Assembly: GCA_902500805.1 (NCBI GenBank)
Contig: CABVSA010000011.1
Coordinates: forward strand, 1 to 64,000
Origin: an uncultured Nitrospira sp.
Lineage (GTDB): Bacteria; Nitrospirota; Nitrospiria; Nitrospirales; Nitrospiraceae
DNA: 64,000 bases
Direction: 5' to 3'
A program made the position numbers and the translations under genes. Numbering within the stretch: position 1 is the first letter of the stretch; each line of letters begins with the position of its first letter. This document shows positions 45,980-54,437 of the stretch, in pieces. The notes under the pieces are model-generated. The model saw only the letters and a list, made by a program, of their open reading frames with translations, was not told the DNA's origin and ran no database searches.

Positions 45980-46984
45980 TTACATCAGCAAATGCGACGG
46001 TCGCTTGAAATGGTCGTACGCCAACTTCGTGACCTGACGGCCGCGCCCTGTACGGTCCAAGAAACCTGCCTGAATGAGATAGGGTTCGTACACATCCTCG
46101 ATCGTGCCCTTATCCTCTTGAACAGCAGCCGCCAAGGACTCCACCCCAACCGGCCCCCCGTTGAACTTCTCGATAATGGTGAGGAGGACTTTGCGGTCCA
46201 TGTCGTCGAACCCGGCCTCATCGATCCCGAGCCACGCCAGCCCCTCCTGCGCGACCTCTTGAGTGATACGGCCATCAGCCTTAATTTGGGCATAATCTCT
46301 GATCCGCTTGATAAGCCGATTAACAATTCTCGGTGTTCCTCGTGCCCGACGCGAGATTTCTGCTGCACCGGCGCGATCAATGCCGACTCCCAGGACACCT
46401 GCCGATCTCACCACAATGGCCTCCAACTCTGAGGGCTCGTAAAACTCCAGCCGATAGACTAATCCAAAACGATCACGGAGGGGAGAGGTGAGGGAACCAG
46501 CCCTCGTCGTGGCTCCCACTAGTGTAAACGGTGGAAGATCGAGTTTCACGGTTCTGGTAGCTGGTCCTTGTCCGACAACCAGATCCAGCTGGAAGTCCTC
46601 CATAGCCGGATAGAGCGCCTCCTCCACAGAAGCAGGGAGGCGATGAATTTCATCGATGAACAGCACATCATGTTCTTGGAGATTAGTCAGAACGGCGGCA
46701 AGGTCGCCGGCATGAGCAAGCACCAACCCCGAGGTTGAACGCAACGCCGCTCCCATTTCCCGTGCAATGATATGCGCAATGGTCGTTTTACCGAGACCGG
46801 GCGGGCCGTAAAAAATGGCGTGGTCAAGCGATTCTCCCCGCTGCCGAGCCGCTTCGATGCAAATCCGAAGCGACTCCTTCATCTTCTCCTGACCGACATA
46901 CTCTTCAAGCGTCTGGGGACGCAGGACATTTTCCAGTCCCCGCTCCTCATCTGCTGCATGATTGGTGACAAGCCGTTCAGTCAT
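45980..46984 (-). CDS. ruvB: Holliday junction branch-migration ATPase RuvB
   Basis: 334 residues from ATG 46984 (the frame runs upstream but is not family-like). AAA+ motifs [13 protein letters not shown] (Walker A) and LFIDEIHRL (Walker B), sensor 1 [10 protein letters not shown] and sensor 2 [10 protein letters not shown]; a winged-helix domain closes the protein ([20 protein letters not shown]). Works with RuvA on Holliday junctions. Confidence 0.96.
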   Translation of the reverse strand: MTERLVTNHAADEERGLENVLRPQTLEEYVGQEKMKESLRICIEAARQRGESLDHAIFYGPPGLGKTTIAHIIAREMGAALRSTSGLVLAHAGDLAAVLTNLQEHDVLFIDEIHRLPASVEEALYPAMEDFQLDLVVGQGPATRTVKLDLPPFTLVGATTRAGSLTSPLRDRFGLVYRLEFYEPSELEAIVVRSAGVLGVGIDRAGAAEISRRARGTPRIVNRLIKRIRDYAQIKADGRITQEVAQEGLAWLGIDEAGFDDMDRKVLLTIIEKFNGGPVGVESLAAAVQEDKGTIEDVYEPYLIQAGFLDRTGRGRQVTKLAYDHFKRPSHLLM

Positions 46985-47000
46985 AGCCGAGCATCGGCGG

Positions 47001-47489
47001 TTACTTATGATCTGGCACCTGTTGGTACAGTGGAGGCGGGGGAATCGCCCCCTGGCCAGGTTTTGCCGTATCGCCACAATCCGGAGGGCATGCCTTGTAT
47101 CCTTGAGTGGCGTCCGGGAACGTGGTCTCCATTTTTCGCAGTTGGCACTGAGTCAGCCGTCCCCCATCACTGGTTCCACAACGCGCAGGAACCGAGGAAC
47201 TCCCGATCTCCGCATAACCCTCAGGACAAGCTCCACAGACTCCCAGCATGTTCGCGCCAAGTGGCACGCATTGCACGAGCGTCCCTTCCTGATCTTTACA
47301 GATATCCTGAGATTGAGTGACGCCGGTCGTTGCATAGCCGTCCGGACACTTCCCGCAGGTCATCCTGATTGTTTTCGGCTCCGTAGATTCCTCCGCACGG
47401 CTCATAGATGAAGAGAAAAGAATAACCGATGTCCCCATCATCGCACCGTACAGGATGACCCTGGCAGCAGTCCCCGCATGAGATCGCAT
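47001..47489 (-). CDS. Cysteine-rich secreted protein of unknown function
   Basis: 162 residues between ruvA and ruvB. A signal segment ([21 protein letters not shown]) precedes two copies of a cysteine unit, [13 protein letters not shown] and [13 protein letters not shown], each followed by further cysteines; the C-terminus is [12 protein letters not shown] and proline-rich. It probably folds through disulfides in the periplasm. Not recognised. Start and stop are only a few bases from ruvA and ruvB, so it is co-transcribed with them. Confidence 0.6.
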   Translation of the reverse strand: MRSHAGTAARVILYGAMMGTSVILFSSSMSRAEESTEPKTIRMTCGKCPDGYATTGVTQSQDICKDQEGTLVQCVPLGANMLGVCGACPEGYAEIGSSSVPARCGTSDGGRLTQCQLRKMETTFPDATQGYKACPPDCGDTAKPGQGAIPPPPLYQQVPDHK

Positions 47490-47495
47490 AAGTAT

Positions 47496-48104
47496 TCACC
47501 CCCTTGCTAGCTCCTTGAGCCCTTCACGAATCAGCTCCTTCAGTGCCAGCGAGCCTGATGCGGCCTTTGTCACCCGCCTTAAGGCTTCTTTGGCATCTTG
47601 AGCACGGTAGCCCAAGTGTACCAGAGCGGATAACGCATCCTCGAAGAGATCATCGAATTCCGCAGGCTCTGCCGCGGGAGAACGGGGGTGGATACCTTGA
47701 ATCTTACCGACCTTATCTTTGAGTTCGAGCGCGAGACGCCCGGCCGACTTCTTACCGATCCCCGGAACAGTCTCCAGCTTCTCGGTATCCGCAGTCTGAA
47801 TGGCATGAACCAAATCTGTAACCGATAAACTCGACAGCACACTAAGCGCCAATTTGGGGCCGACTCCGGTGACGCTGGTCAACAGCAAAAACGCCTCCTT
47901 CTCGCTCTGTGAGAGAAAGCCAAACAGCTGGATCGCATCCTCCCGGAGATGCGTATGAATATGCAGCGCCGTACTGTCGTCGAGGTTTGGAAGCGAGTAA
48001 TAAGTACTGAGGGGAATATGAACTTCATACCCGACCCCCTGCACATCAATCGTCAGGTGGGTCGGTGCTTTGACTGCTAACCGCCCCGTGAGAAAGGCGA
48101 TCAT
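47496..48104 (-). CDS. ruvA: Holliday junction recognition protein RuvA
   Basis: 202 residues. N-terminal OB domain (MIAFLTGRLAVKAPTHLTID, VGYEVHIPLSTYY), helix-hairpin-helix blocks (SVTGVGPKLALSVLSSL and TVPGIGKKSAGRLALELKDK) and a small C-terminal domain that contacts RuvB (ALVHLGYRAQDAKEALRRV). Complete and normal length. Confidence 0.95.
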   Translation of the reverse strand: MIAFLTGRLAVKAPTHLTIDVQGVGYEVHIPLSTYYSLPNLDDSTALHIHTHLREDAIQLFGFLSQSEKEAFLLLTSVTGVGPKLALSVLSSLSVTDLVHAIQTADTEKLETVPGIGKKSAGRLALELKDKVGKIQGIHPRSPAAEPAEFDDLFEDALSALVHLGYRAQDAKEALRRVTKAASGSLALKELIREGLKELARG

Positions 48105-48152
48105 CTCGTCTCGTTATCCCAAGACAAGTGCCATGCGAGAGTCACCAGATGA

Positions 48153-48911
48153 TCAGCCCTCCGCCGTCGCAGCTACTTTTTCCATGACGTCATCCGGAAT
48201 ATCGAAGTTCGCGTGAACCTTTTGCACATCGTCATGCTCATCCAGAATCTCCATCAATTTCAGCATCTGTTCGGCCGACTTCTCTTCGAGGCTGATGGTA
48301 TTCTGGGGCACGTACGTGATTTCTGCCAGTGTCGTCTCAACGTTTGCGTCGGCCAGCGCTTTTTTGACGGCTTCGAATTCTTGTGGTCCGGTGATGATTT
48401 CGATCGATTTGTCACCGGTTTTCACGTCTTCCGCTCCGGCATCGAGTGCCAAGGAGAGCAAGGTATCCTCATCGACCTTTCCCACCTCGATCGTCAGGAG
48501 CCCCTTCTTGTGAAACTGCCATGCGACGGCACCGGCCTCAGCCATGTTGCCATGATTCTTGGTCAATAGACTTCGGATCTCCGCCACGGTCCGATTCCGA
48601 TTATCGCTCGTAATGTCCAAGAGCAGCGCGGTTCCTCCGGGCCCATAGCCTTCTAGCGCGAACTCTTCGTAGGTCACGCCTGGCAGCTCCCCGGTGCCGC
48701 GCTGAATCGCTTTCTTTAAGGTATCGCCCGGCATGTTGGCTTCCTTCGCCTTGGCAATGGCCAGACGAAGCCGTGGGTTCCCGTCCGGATCTCCCCCTGA
48801 ACGGGCAGCGATTGTCACCTCACGAATAATTCTGGTAAAGATTTTTCCACGTTTTGCGTCCTGAGCCCCCTTGTGGCGCTTAATCGTTGCCCAATGACTA
48901 TGTCCACCCAT
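48153..48911 (-). CDS. yebC: YebC/PmpR-family transcription or translation regulator
   Basis: 252 residues. Starts MGGHSHWATIKRHKGAQDAK with RGKIFTRIIREVTIAAR, then NPRLRLAIAKAKEANMPGDT, the DUF28 signature. Members relieve ribosome stalling or regulate genes. Very often next to ruvC; here the next gene is ruvA, and no ruvC lies between them. Confidence 0.93.
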   Translation of the reverse strand: MGGHSHWATIKRHKGAQDAKRGKIFTRIIREVTIAARSGGDPDGNPRLRLAIAKAKEANMPGDTLKKAIQRGTGELPGVTYEEFALEGYGPGGTALLLDITSDNRNRTVAEIRSLLTKNHGNMAEAGAVAWQFHKKGLLTIEVGKVDEDTLLSLALDAGAEDVKTGDKSIEIITGPQEFEAVKKALADANVETTLAEITYVPQNTISLEEKSAEQMLKLMEILDEHDDVQKVHANFDIPDDVMEKVAATAEG

Positions 48912-49055
48912 GTGTGTCCTCCTCTATCCAGCCATACCCTCTCGGCCGGTTAGAGATGTGTGATAGAGCACGAATGACCTGTGAAGGGTTAGAGGTAGCA
49001 CAGGCCTCAGAAAGGTGTCAAATCGCACCGGTACCAGAGGAAGTTTTGCGGGCAC

Positions 49056-49811
49056 TTATTGGGAATAGACGAGAAGCAGAAGGCCAAAAAGGATCACACA
49101 TCCCGCCCAGGCGACTTCCCATCGTTTCGTGGCACAAGGCGATATCCCGGAGAACGAGGAGGCCAAGCCTTTTGCCAATGCCGCGCCGATACCCACGATG
49201 GCTAATAATGAGTGCTGAAACTGGATCTTTGCGATAGCAGGATGATCCCCATGAGAGTGGACGAACAGCCAAAGCGAACCGGCCAATGTCGCAATGACCA
49301 GTGGCGCCGCCCACATCGGGTGGCGAACCCTACCCAACCGACGAAGTGTTTCACACAAAGCAACCAGTAACGCCATGAATCCATATGCCTTGTGCTCGAT
49401 GATCTCACGATCCTGACCGAAAAACGTCTCGCTAAAGCCAAGTGAGCCAATTGGCCAGGCATCATGGTCACTCCAGATGAGTACAAACCCACCCACGATG
49501 CCCAACGCACCGGGAAGAACAAGGCGAGTCCATAGCGGCAGCGGATACTGTAGCGCATAGCCCAACTCGGCAAGGCCGAATACTACATCGCAAAGGCCAG
49601 CAAAGCGATGGTTGAACTCTGAAAAGGCTGTCCCTTCAGGTGAACCCTCCCAACGCCCACTGGCCTGCCCCATTTGATGATTATCCGTCGCGATGGTTCG
49701 GTCCGACACACTGTGATGCCCTGATTGAGCTTGTGCGGGTTCAGCCGCCATCCCAGTGAACGGGAGCATGACGAATAGAAACGCGGACAATCGAGAGAGC
49801 AACAGCTTCAT
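49056..49811 (-). CDS. Multi-His polytopic membrane protein, paralog 1
   Basis: 251 residues: signal-like N-terminus, then about six membrane helices. Conserved with its neighbour are FSEFNHRFAGL, IWSDHDAWPIGSL, IIEHKAYG, RHPMWA and FVHSHGDHPAI. These histidines at helix ends suggest metal or haem binding. Not assigned; the layout is reminiscent of CopD-like membrane proteins but that is only a resemblance. Confidence 0.6.
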   Translation of the reverse strand: MKLLLSRLSAFLFVMLPFTGMAAEPAQAQSGHHSVSDRTIATDNHQMGQASGRWEGSPEGTAFSEFNHRFAGLCDVVFGLAELGYALQYPLPLWTRLVLPGALGIVGGFVLIWSDHDAWPIGSLGFSETFFGQDREIIEHKAYGFMALLVALCETLRRLGRVRHPMWAAPLVIATLAGSLWLFVHSHGDHPAIAKIQFQHSLLAIVGIGAALAKGLASSFSGISPCATKRWEVAWAGCVILFGLLLLVYSQ

Positions 49812-49873
49812 ACAGCAAAACCGATGATACAGGGGGAGATGAGGTGAAGTGTCGGAGAGTATGCCACAGACGG

Positions 49874-50650
49874 CTACTCAGAATACACGAGCAACTGAAA
49901 TCCCATGCCGATCACAAGGCCTGCCCAAACCAGCTCCCATCGTTTCGCCGTTTGAGGCGAGATTCCGGATGCCCACGCGACCATCGCACTCGAGACGGCA
50001 GCCCCAATACCGAAACTGCCGAGCACGGTGTGGTGCAACACAATCATGTGATTCCCTGGGTGATCTCCATGCGAATGGAAGAAAAGCAGCAGCGCTCCGC
50101 CCAGACCGAGAACAAGCAAGGGAATCGCCCACACAGGATGTCGAGCCCAGCTGATCCGACGGAGTGTCTCGCTCACCGCTGCGATGCCGGAAAAGACTCC
50201 GTAGAGTTTATGCTGGAGAATTTCCGGATCCTCCCCCGAGAACGTCTGCACGAAGGTGAGAGACCCGATCGGCCAAGCCTCGTGGTCGCTCCAGATCAGG
50301 AGGTACGTGCCGATCACACCGGGCAGCACCAGACGAGGCCACACAGGCAAGCGATACCGAAGCGCATGTCCCAACTCCGCCAAGCCAAACAATGGAACGA
50401 ACAGCCCGACGAAGCGATGATTAAATTCTGAGTAAGCGATCCCTTGTGTCGATCCCTCCCATTTGCCCTCATCGGGTTCGTTCTGGAGATTGTGTAGTGT
50501 GCCTGTGGCGACGGAGGCCAGGTGATGTTCAGAGGATGATTGGGCACGAGCATCTGCGCCCAGGAAAAACAGCGACGTCGTCAGCACCAAAACCAGAACC
50601 GGAGAAGCCCACTGCTTCACGTAACAGAACCGTCGACCGAATGGACCCAC
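49874..50650 (-). CDS. Multi-His polytopic membrane protein, paralog 2
   Basis: 258 residues, clearly homologous to the 49056-49811 product throughout: YSEFNHRFVGLFVPLFGLAE, IWSDHEAWPIGSL, ILQHKLYGVFS, RHPVWA, LFFHSHGDHPGN, and a common C-terminal KRWELVWAGLVI. It lies 62 bases upstream of paralog 1 on the same strand, so a tandem duplication inside one operon. Function unknown. Confidence 0.6.
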   Translation of the reverse strand: MGPFGRRFCYVKQWASPVLVLVLTTSLFFLGADARAQSSSEHHLASVATGTLHNLQNEPDEGKWEGSTQGIAYSEFNHRFVGLFVPLFGLAELGHALRYRLPVWPRLVLPGVIGTYLLIWSDHEAWPIGSLTFVQTFSGEDPEILQHKLYGVFSGIAAVSETLRRISWARHPVWAIPLLVLGLGGALLLFFHSHGDHPGNHMIVLHHTVLGSFGIGAAVSSAMVAWASGISPQTAKRWELVWAGLVIGMGFQLLVYSE

Positions 50651-50656
50651 ACAATC

Positions 50657-50690
50657 AAAAGGCCCATCCAGGCGGCCGGATGGGCCTTTT
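50657..50690 (-). terminator. Intrinsic terminator of the zinc-ribbon/PCP_red gene
   Basis: A 13-bp perfect stem AAAAGGCCCATCC (50657-50669) / GGATGGGCCTTTT (50678-50690) with an 8-base loop, 26 bases past the stop of the gene at 50716. A/T-flanked, so it can end transcription in both directions. Confidence 0.8.
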
Positions 50691-50715
50691 GTATTCAGGC
50701 AGAAAAACGTTGTGC

Positions 50716-51438
50716 TTACATAAACTTCATGAACTTGTCCTTGGCGTCATCCATCACCTGTGCCGTGATGGTCGCAAGCCCACGCTCCTTGGCCATTCGC
50801 TCCACCTCTTTACGGGCCATGGGACGGATGAAGTCAGGAATATTCTCCAACCGCTGCTCGGCTTCACGTGACCAGGTCATCCCTTCAGGAGAATAATTCT
50901 TGGAATCATCCATCACTTGCAGCGAGATCGTCGTCACCCCCTGCTTGCGCGCATAGCCCTCGACGCTCGCTTGCACCATCGGTTTCACGAATGCAGGAAG
51001 CCGCTCGAGTTTCTCCTTGGCATCAGCAGTCCACGTGAACTCAGAGGGTCCACCGTTCGCCGGCTTACCGGAGTTGGTCAGACCCATTTCTGCAACCATG
51101 GCGGAGAAGGGACAGCCACTTGCCTTCTCGGGCGCCTTTGCAGGCGACGCCTCCGTGGCCACCACGGCCGGTTCAGGAGAACTCGGCTTCGGCGCGGCGG
51201 CAACTTGGCCATTTCCCCCAAGCGTGCGAAGCCCTTCCATAGAGGCCGCTGGTTCTGACTTGGCCCCGAGTTTCAACCCCAACGAATTCATCATGTTCGT
51301 TTCGCCGGCATTGGTCACCATCGAGAATTTCGCGTTACAAGACGGACAGGCAAAGAAGACTCCGAGGGAACCCTCTTGCGGCTTTTCGACCTTCTCCAGA
51401 CTCATATAGGTTTCACAGTTCAGACAGACGAATTTCAT
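50716..51438 (-). CDS. Zinc-ribbon protein with two PCP_red-type domains
   Basis: 240 residues. An N-terminal ribbon (CLNCETYM ... FFACPSCNAKF) is followed by a low-complexity Ala/Pro linker and two helical units: DAKEKLERLPAFVKPMVQAS with QGVTTISLQVMDDSK, and REAEQRLENIPDFIRPMARK with RGLATITAQVMDDAK. A CPF motif (SGCPFSAM) sits before the first unit. Related to the repeats at 34973-35968. The second unit ends near the stop. Not assigned a function. Confidence 0.7.
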   Translation of the reverse strand: MKFVCLNCETYMSLEKVEKPQEGSLGVFFACPSCNAKFSMVTNAGETNMMNSLGLKLGAKSEPAASMEGLRTLGGNGQVAAAPKPSSPEPAVVATEASPAKAPEKASGCPFSAMVAEMGLTNSGKPANGGPSEFTWTADAKEKLERLPAFVKPMVQASVEGYARKQGVTTISLQVMDDSKNYSPEGMTWSREAEQRLENIPDFIRPMARKEVERMAKERGLATITAQVMDDAKDKFMKFM

Positions 51439-51666
51439 ACAAACTCCTGTTCTCTCCGCCGAAGTAGTTCTTTAAGGCGTGTCGAGCCCATAATCAATAA
51501 GAAACTTACGCTATCACAAGGGTTTTGAGGGAGTCAAACCGACTGAGGATGGAGAAGCGAGAGTCGAGTAAGAGATCAGCATACACATTTTCAGCCGGAT
51601 CTGGTCTTTGGCAAGACAAGCAACTGCGTTACCTGAGATCAGCAACCTTCGCTTTTTCGATGGAGT

Positions 51667-53454
51667 TCAAACCGATGGCGTCTCCGGCGTTGTCATTGTG
51701 GGCTCATCGTTTCCGAGCCACTGCTTATACTTCCTGTAGTGCTCGAGTTGCGCACTGCGCACCCAGTTTTCTCGCTGAATGCGCCCCCCAAAGTTGGGCA
51801 GGAGGAACTCGAATTTGTCGATGTCCGCCTGGCTCCAAGTCGCCACTTGGCTGAACCAGAAAACGCCCCGTTTGTGGAGAAACCGTTCTAACGCTGGCCC
51901 GACCCCGCGGATATGTTTCAAATCATCAGGTGACTCGGGGCCTGATGATCCCTCATCCAACTGCACCACGGCCTCGACGGCCTCGGCATAGTCCAGATCC
52001 CCAACTGATTCGCTGGTCATTTCAACAGGTATGTCTCCATTCTTGACGACAATCTGTTCAGCATGAGCCTCGATCCGCATCTTATCAACCTTCTGATCGA
52101 CCCGTGAAGATACGGCTTGAGTTTCAACAGTCTGCGCATGAACATCGGGGCTCTCATGCGGCGGTTCGCCCTCGCCGAGCCACTGCGCATACTTCCTATA
52201 GTGCTCGAGCTGCGCACTGCGTACCCAGTTTTCTCGCTGAATGCGCCCCCCAAAGTTGGGCAGGAGGAACTCGAATTTGTCGATGTCCGCCTGGCTCCAA
52301 GTCGCCACTTGGCTGAACCAGAAGACGCCCCGTTTGTGGAGAAACCGTTCTAACGCCAGCCCAACCCCGCGGAGGTGTTTCAAATCATCGGGCGACTCGG
52401 GACCTGCCAGTCCCTCATCCGGCTGCACCGCGGTCCTTGCATGGTCTGGCTCCCCCCTGTGTTCGCTCCCCTGAATGACCGGCAACTCCCTCTTCGTTTC
52501 ACTAGGAGTCTCGCCCTGCGTCCCGACGACCTTCTCACCGGCCTGCACAGACGACTCCCAAAGCTCTACGATCTTCGCACGAAGCTCGACAATCTCGGCC
52601 ACTTCGCCTTCCAACGCCTTGATCCGCGCCAGATGCTCCGGATTGTCGACTGGCCCCGCCCCGTTTTTTTCAATGGGAGGCTCGCTCTGCTTCTCATCTG
52701 CCATCCCCCCAGCCTGTCCCAACGCGTGCTGGAGCCCAGCAATCTGCGCACGAAGCTCGGCGATTTCGGCCACCCCGGCCTCTAACGCCGTGATCCGCGC
52801 CAGAGGTTCCGGACTGTCGACCGGCAGCTCTCCATTCTGCTCAGTGAGAGACTCGATGTTCTTCTCGGCGACCTTCTCTCCAATGTCCACGGACGCGGCC
52901 TGGAGCTCAGCAATCTGCACGCGAAGATCGTCGATGACAGCCACTTCGCCTTCTAACGCCTTGATCCGGTCCAGGTGCTCCGGAGCATCAATGGGGACCA
53001 CCACCCGCCCTTCACTACCCCTTTCCTCGGCCTGTGTAGAAACAGTTTGGAGTTGAATGATCTGCCCAAGTAAGCGAAGGATCAGAGCGACCTCGCTTTC
53101 CAACGCCTTAATTCTGGACAGATGCTCCGGATTGTCGACCGGCCGATCGACGACCTTCTCCACGGTCTTTTCAATCGGCACCTCCACCAGCTTCTCAACG
53201 ATCTTCTCAACCGGCACTTCAACCTGTTTGATCACCACCCGTTCGACCGGCACCTCCACTCGCTTCTCCACCGTTCGTACCTCCGGCGGTTGATTGGCGA
53301 GCTTGGTGAGCATGGTGACCTTGCTCGTGAGCCGTTCCACCTCCCGACGCCTGTCATCCATCACTGCCCCTAGCACCAGCCCCTTGATCCCCCACCCGAG
53401 GCACCCAGCTCCCACCACCGTCCCGAGCCAGCATGTCCAGTGCGTCGACATCAT
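51667..53454 (-). CDS. Membrane-anchored repeat protein with two helix-hairpin-helix-like modules
   Basis: 595 residues. One N-terminal transmembrane helix (TCWLGTVVGAGCLGWGIKGL), then VEVPVEK repeats, then four ~55-60-residue units of the form DNPEHLxRIKALExEVAxIxELR. Two copies of a module follow, LKHLRGVGLALERFLHKRG ... GGRIQRENWVRSAQLEHYRK (~352-430 and ~515-590), recalling the domain at the C-termini of some L21 and NuoE proteins. The modules are nearly identical at DNA level. Its start overlaps the OmpA-domain gene stop by 4 bases, so the pair is one unit. Confidence 0.65.
   Translation of the reverse strand: MMSTHWTCWLGTVVGAGCLGWGIKGLVLGAVMDDRRREVERLTSKVTMLTKLANQPPEVRTVEKRVEVPVERVVIKQVEVPVEKIVEKLVEVPIEKTVEKVVDRPVDNPEHLSRIKALESEVALILRLLGQIIQLQTVSTQAEERGSEGRVVVPIDAPEHLDRIKALEGEVAVIDDLRVQIAELQAASVDIGEKVAEKNIESLTEQNGELPVDSPEPLARITALEAGVAEIAELRAQIAGLQHALGQAGGMADEKQSEPPIEKNGAGPVDNPEHLARIKALEGEVAEIVELRAKIVELWESSVQAGEKVVGTQGETPSETKRELPVIQGSEHRGEPDHARTAVQPDEGLAGPESPDDLKHLRGVGLALERFLHKRGVFWFSQVATWSQADIDKFEFLLPNFGGRIQRENWVRSAQLEHYRKYAQWLGEGEPPHESPDVHAQTVETQAVSSRVDQKVDKMRIEAHAEQIVVKNGDIPVEMTSESVGDLDYAEAVEAVVQLDEGSSGPESPDDLKHIRGVGPALERFLHKRGVFWFSQVATWSQADIDKFEFLLPNFGGRIQRENWVRSAQLEHYRKYKQWLGNDEPTMTTPETPSV
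51714..51967. repeat. Intragenic direct repeat, copy 1 (about 254 bases, offset 462)
   Basis: Aligns with 52176-52429 with only scattered changes; the offset of 462 bases (154 codons) keeps the frame. It encodes the second helix-hairpin-helix-like module of the repeat protein. Confidence 0.7.
52176..52429. repeat. Intragenic direct repeat, copy 2
   Basis: Partner of 51714-51967. It encodes the first module. High DNA identity indicates a recent duplication or gene conversion. Confidence 0.7.
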
Positions 53455-54032
53455 GGCTCCTCCCCCTTGGTTCCAATGGAGAATTCGATCTGCTGGTGTG
53501 GCTCACGCGCCTCATCGGTCGAACTGTCAGTGATCGGTTGTGATGCTCCATATCCTGTGGCAATCAGACGATCGGCAACAATCCCTTTTGAGATCAGATA
53601 CTCGACGACGGCCTTAGCCCGCTGTTCCGAAAGCAACCGATTCGCGTGCTCCGGTCCGACGCCGTCTGTATGGCCGGCAACTTCAAAGACACTCGCGGGA
53701 TCTTCTTGTAAAATCGCGGCCACGCTATTCAGGACAGCTTTCCCCTCTGGGACCAGCAGGGCGCTGTTCATTCGAAACATCATCGCAGTCCCCACCAACA
53801 GCTCATCGATCTTTTTTTTCAGCACAACTGACGTGGAGACCGGCGGCACTGGTGGTGGCGATAACGGCGGCTCAATAAGCCTCTGGACCGGCGGAGGAGT
53901 TTCAGACGGGTTCTGCAATGCAACCGGAGGAGATGACGTCACCGCCCCTTTACCACAAAAGAAGAATGTCGCACCAAGGATGAATACCCCGAGGAATACC
54001 AAGAACGGGTCTTTACCCTGCATGAACGTCAC
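53451..54032 (-). CDS. OmpA-domain envelope protein
   Basis: 193 residues. N-terminal membrane segment (DPFLVFLGVFILGATFFFC), a proline-rich linker (LIEPPLSPPPVPPVSTS), then an OmpA C-terminal domain (SVFEVAGHTDGVGPEHANRL, EQRAKAVVEYL, ATGYGASQPITD) that binds peptidoglycan. The Cys in FFFCGKG could be lipidated or not; the spacing fits a lipobox only loosely. Upstream partner of the 51667-53454 protein. Confidence 0.8.
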   Translation of the reverse strand: MTFMQGKDPFLVFLGVFILGATFFFCGKGAVTSSPPVALQNPSETPPPVQRLIEPPLSPPPVPPVSTSVVLKKKIDELLVGTAMMFRMNSALLVPEGKAVLNSVAAILQEDPASVFEVAGHTDGVGPEHANRLLSEQRAKAVVEYLISKGIVADRLIATGYGASQPITDSSTDEAREPHQQIEFSIGTKGEEP

Positions 54033-54248
54033 TTTAGCCTAAGGAGAATAAATGAGTGCGTCACAACAGAATAGTGGTATTAGACAGGGCCGTCAAGAGG
54101 TCGGCCTTGTGCCATCATCTGATAGGCAGGAGACTCGCGTCCTGGCGGTGTCCCACGGACGGTGGATTGGTGCCACGTCTTGTTTCGCGCAGCCTGATGA
54201 GGATGCCCACAACCTTTCCCCCGTTGTCGAGGGAATGAACGCCAGGCG

Positions 54249-54400
54249 TCAGTTCCTCCAGCGTTTCAATTCTTCAACAATACGCGCTGCGCGCCATGTC
54301 GAAATCTGTAGCAGGCCTGCAAGGCCAACATCTGTAGTCAGATGCGGTTCTTCTGCTGTCTTGCTTGTGTGGGAAGCAATGGCACAATCGACACGAGTCG
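54249..54400 (-). pseudogene. Decayed copy of the cysC 3' end
   Basis: The minus-strand translation HTSKTAEEPHLTTDVGLAGL ... ARIVEELKRWRN mirrors [20 protein letters not shown] ... [11 protein letters not shown] at the end of cysNC, and the DNA also matches (shared CGTTTCAATTC at 54263 and 54493). It is a partial, diverged tandem copy about 230 bases downstream of the true end of the gene. The rest of 54033-54437 shows no gene. Confidence 0.7.
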
Positions 54401-54437
54401 ATGACCAGCAGGGTCGATTATGTCGGGTGCCGCTGCT

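Noticed and set aside
51525-53293. Plus-strand ORFs with low-complexity Thr/Ser repeats across the repeat-protein gene
   Set aside because: Mirror images of the VEVPVEK and DNPEHL repeats on the minus strand.
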